29,857 nucleotides of DNA, from positions 1 to 29,857 of the forward strand of contig JAGFNK010000618.1 of the NCBI GenBank assembly GCA_025769875.1. The letters are read 5' to 3'. Source of the DNA: Russula earlei. Lineage: Eukaryota > Basidiomycota > Agaricomycetes > Russulales > Russulaceae. Below are positions 28,567 to 29,857 of the stretch, one piece after another (positions within the stretch are counted from its first letter, which is position 1; every line of letters starts with the position of its first letter). A program made the position numbers and the translations under genes. Under the pieces are notes generated by a model. That model saw only the letters and a list, made by a program, of their open reading frames with translations. It was not told where the DNA came from and ran no database searches.

Positions 28567-29857
28567 CTCCCCCTCGCTTTGTGGACAGGCCGAGTCCTGA
28601 TGCAAAGTGTTTGACTTTCACTGAGGGAAGTGCCTTGGTGAGGGCGTCGGCGAGCATATCATCTGTTGGACAGTATACGAGTCGCGCGGACCCCTGCTCA
28701 ATGACCCATCGAATCCGGTGGTAGGGGACGTCGATGTTGTTTGGTCCGGGCAATGGTACTGGTGTTTGCGCGCGAGTGCGATGGCAAGATTGATTGTCAG
28801 AGAAAAGGGTGGTAGGGTCGGAGAGAGGCCCGAAAACTTCTGATAGAAGACTGCGCAGCCAGAGCGCTTCCTTCAATTCCATGGGTGGCCGCAATGTATT
28901 CACTCTCTGTGGTCGAGAGGCGAAATGATCTCCTGGCGCTTTGAGGACCACGAAACGGGGCCGCTGTCAATGAGGAAGGCGTAGCCTGAGATGGCATGCC
29001 GATCCTTGGCCATGCTGCCATGGCGTCTGCGTAGCCTATGAGGACGCACCTGGTTTCGCCGTAGGTGAGCCACAGGTCGCGTGTGCCGGCCAGGTAGCGG
29101 AAGATTACGCTTGACGGCCTGCCAGTGTGCTGGTCCCGGTTTGAGGCAAAACATGCGACAGTCGCGACGGCAATGTGATGTCCAGGCGCGTTGAGAGTGC
29201 AGCCCAAGTGAGGGGCACCGACGGCCTCTCGGTACGGCGCATCGCGCATGGCAGCATATTCAGCTGCGCTGGAGGGGGACTGCTCACTGGTTAGGCGCAC
29301 CTGGATATCCATGGGCGTGGAAAGTGGTTTGAGCTCATCCAAGTGGTAACGGCGGAGAATGGCATCAATGTATGCCCGCTGGGAGAGGTGAATAGTCCCA
29401 CCTGCACGGTCACGCTGGACCTCGATGCCGAGCATCCAGTGGAGCTCACCGAGGTCTGTGACCTCGACGTGCTTGCGTAATCCGGCCTTGAGGTCGTTCA
29501 CGAGTCGCACGTTGCTTGCTGCAATTGTGCAATCGTCGATGTGCATGGCAAACAACTATAATGTCGTGCGCGCGCGACCTCCGGACTTGAAGAAGACGGC
29601 TTGATCGACAGAGCCACTGTCTGAACTGTAGGGATGTGAATATGGAGGAGAGTTTTTGGTACCACCTCCTGCCGGACTGTTTCAGTTCCGTAAAGTGTTT
29701 TCACAAGGCGTAGCACACACACACCCGCCTTCAGGTCTCGGTACCCCAGAGGATGCTGCATGAACAGCACTTCGTTGTTGTTGAGCACACCATTAGGTAG
29801 GCACCTTTGATGTCAATCTGATGAGTTCCAGCTGAAGACGATTTGCCATAGCAATGA
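28567..29857 (-). pseudogene. Copia-2 reverse transcriptase and RNase H, decayed, leaves the window
   Basis: Reading down the minus strand from the window edge: HQIDIKGAYL, a frame break, LNNNEVLFMQHPLGY, LRLVKTLYG, a frame change, then HIDDCTIAAS near 29530 (the RT catalytic box, Asp-Asp kept, with His-Ile instead of Tyr-Val), VEVTDLGELHWMLGIEVQRD, LSQRAYIDAILRRYHL, a frame change near 29110, PVSWSSKRQEI, another, then ALWLRSLLSEV, NNIDVPYHRIRWVIEQG and MLADALTKALPS. A purine tract (28567-28580, reverse strand GAGGGGGAG) precedes LTR-E. At least four frame changes rule out function. It is a different copia lineage from the one at 7538-16649. Confidence 0.85.

Noticed and set aside
1..29857. 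tRNA or rRNA genes
   Set aside because: No tRNA-like A/B boxes or rRNA sequence were recognised; the tRNA-Met similarity at 7975 is only a 12-base primer site.

Overview
This is a stretch of a filamentous-fungus nuclear genome, most likely a basidiomycete (Agaricomycetes). The host genes are split by many introns of about 50 bp, one gene is a fungal GH5 steryl-glucosidase-type enzyme, and the repeats are fungal hAT, Ty1/copia and LINE-like elements. The species cannot be named from the sequence alone.

The window has three parts. Positions 1-20900 are a nested transposon island with no intact host gene. Its oldest recognisable layer is a decayed hAT transposase on the minus strand (hAT-3), which starts near 17584 and runs off the left of the readable copy at 5492. 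It is split by an LTR-A remnant (edge to 5491), a solo LTR-C (5697-6525), a full-length Ty1/copia element (7538-16649) and a solo LTR-D' (16922-17515). The copia element is itself interrupted by a solo LTR-D (8641-9249) and by a second hAT (hAT-2, 11428-14735, minus). LTR-A is interrupted by a third hAT (hAT-1, about 231-5437, plus), which is interrupted in turn by LTR-B (2992-4919). Most junctions are exact: target-site duplications of 5 bp (LTRs) or 8 bp (hAT) can be read directly, and removing each insert restores the reading frame beneath. To the right, a LINE ORF1-like pseudogene (about 18480-20542) is split by a second copy of LTR-C (18793-19622).

Positions 20900-27500 are a compact, CpG-rich gene block: a CDC73 homologue (Paf1 transcription-elongation complex, plus, 8 exons), a GH5 steryl/glucosylceramide beta-glucosidase-like enzyme ending in a CaaX box (plus), and an OPA3-like mitochondrial protein (minus, 4 exons, convergent with the GH5 gene).

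Positions 27700-29857 return to repeats: a decayed copia element on the minus strand with its 3' LTR (LTR-E, 27942-28566) and a frameshifted RT/RNase H region that leaves the window.

The most unusual signal is a short hydrophobic reading frame in the R/U5 part of several LTRs (4628, 4795, 6398, 19496 and a fragment at 17914), apparently conserved at protein level. Others are an LTR with an A-A-B-B duplicated structure, arrays of five CRE-like sites in LTR-C copies, long perfect hairpins in LTR-B and LTR-E, and a predicted prenylation motif on the GH5 enzyme. No complete new system of cooperating genes was found.
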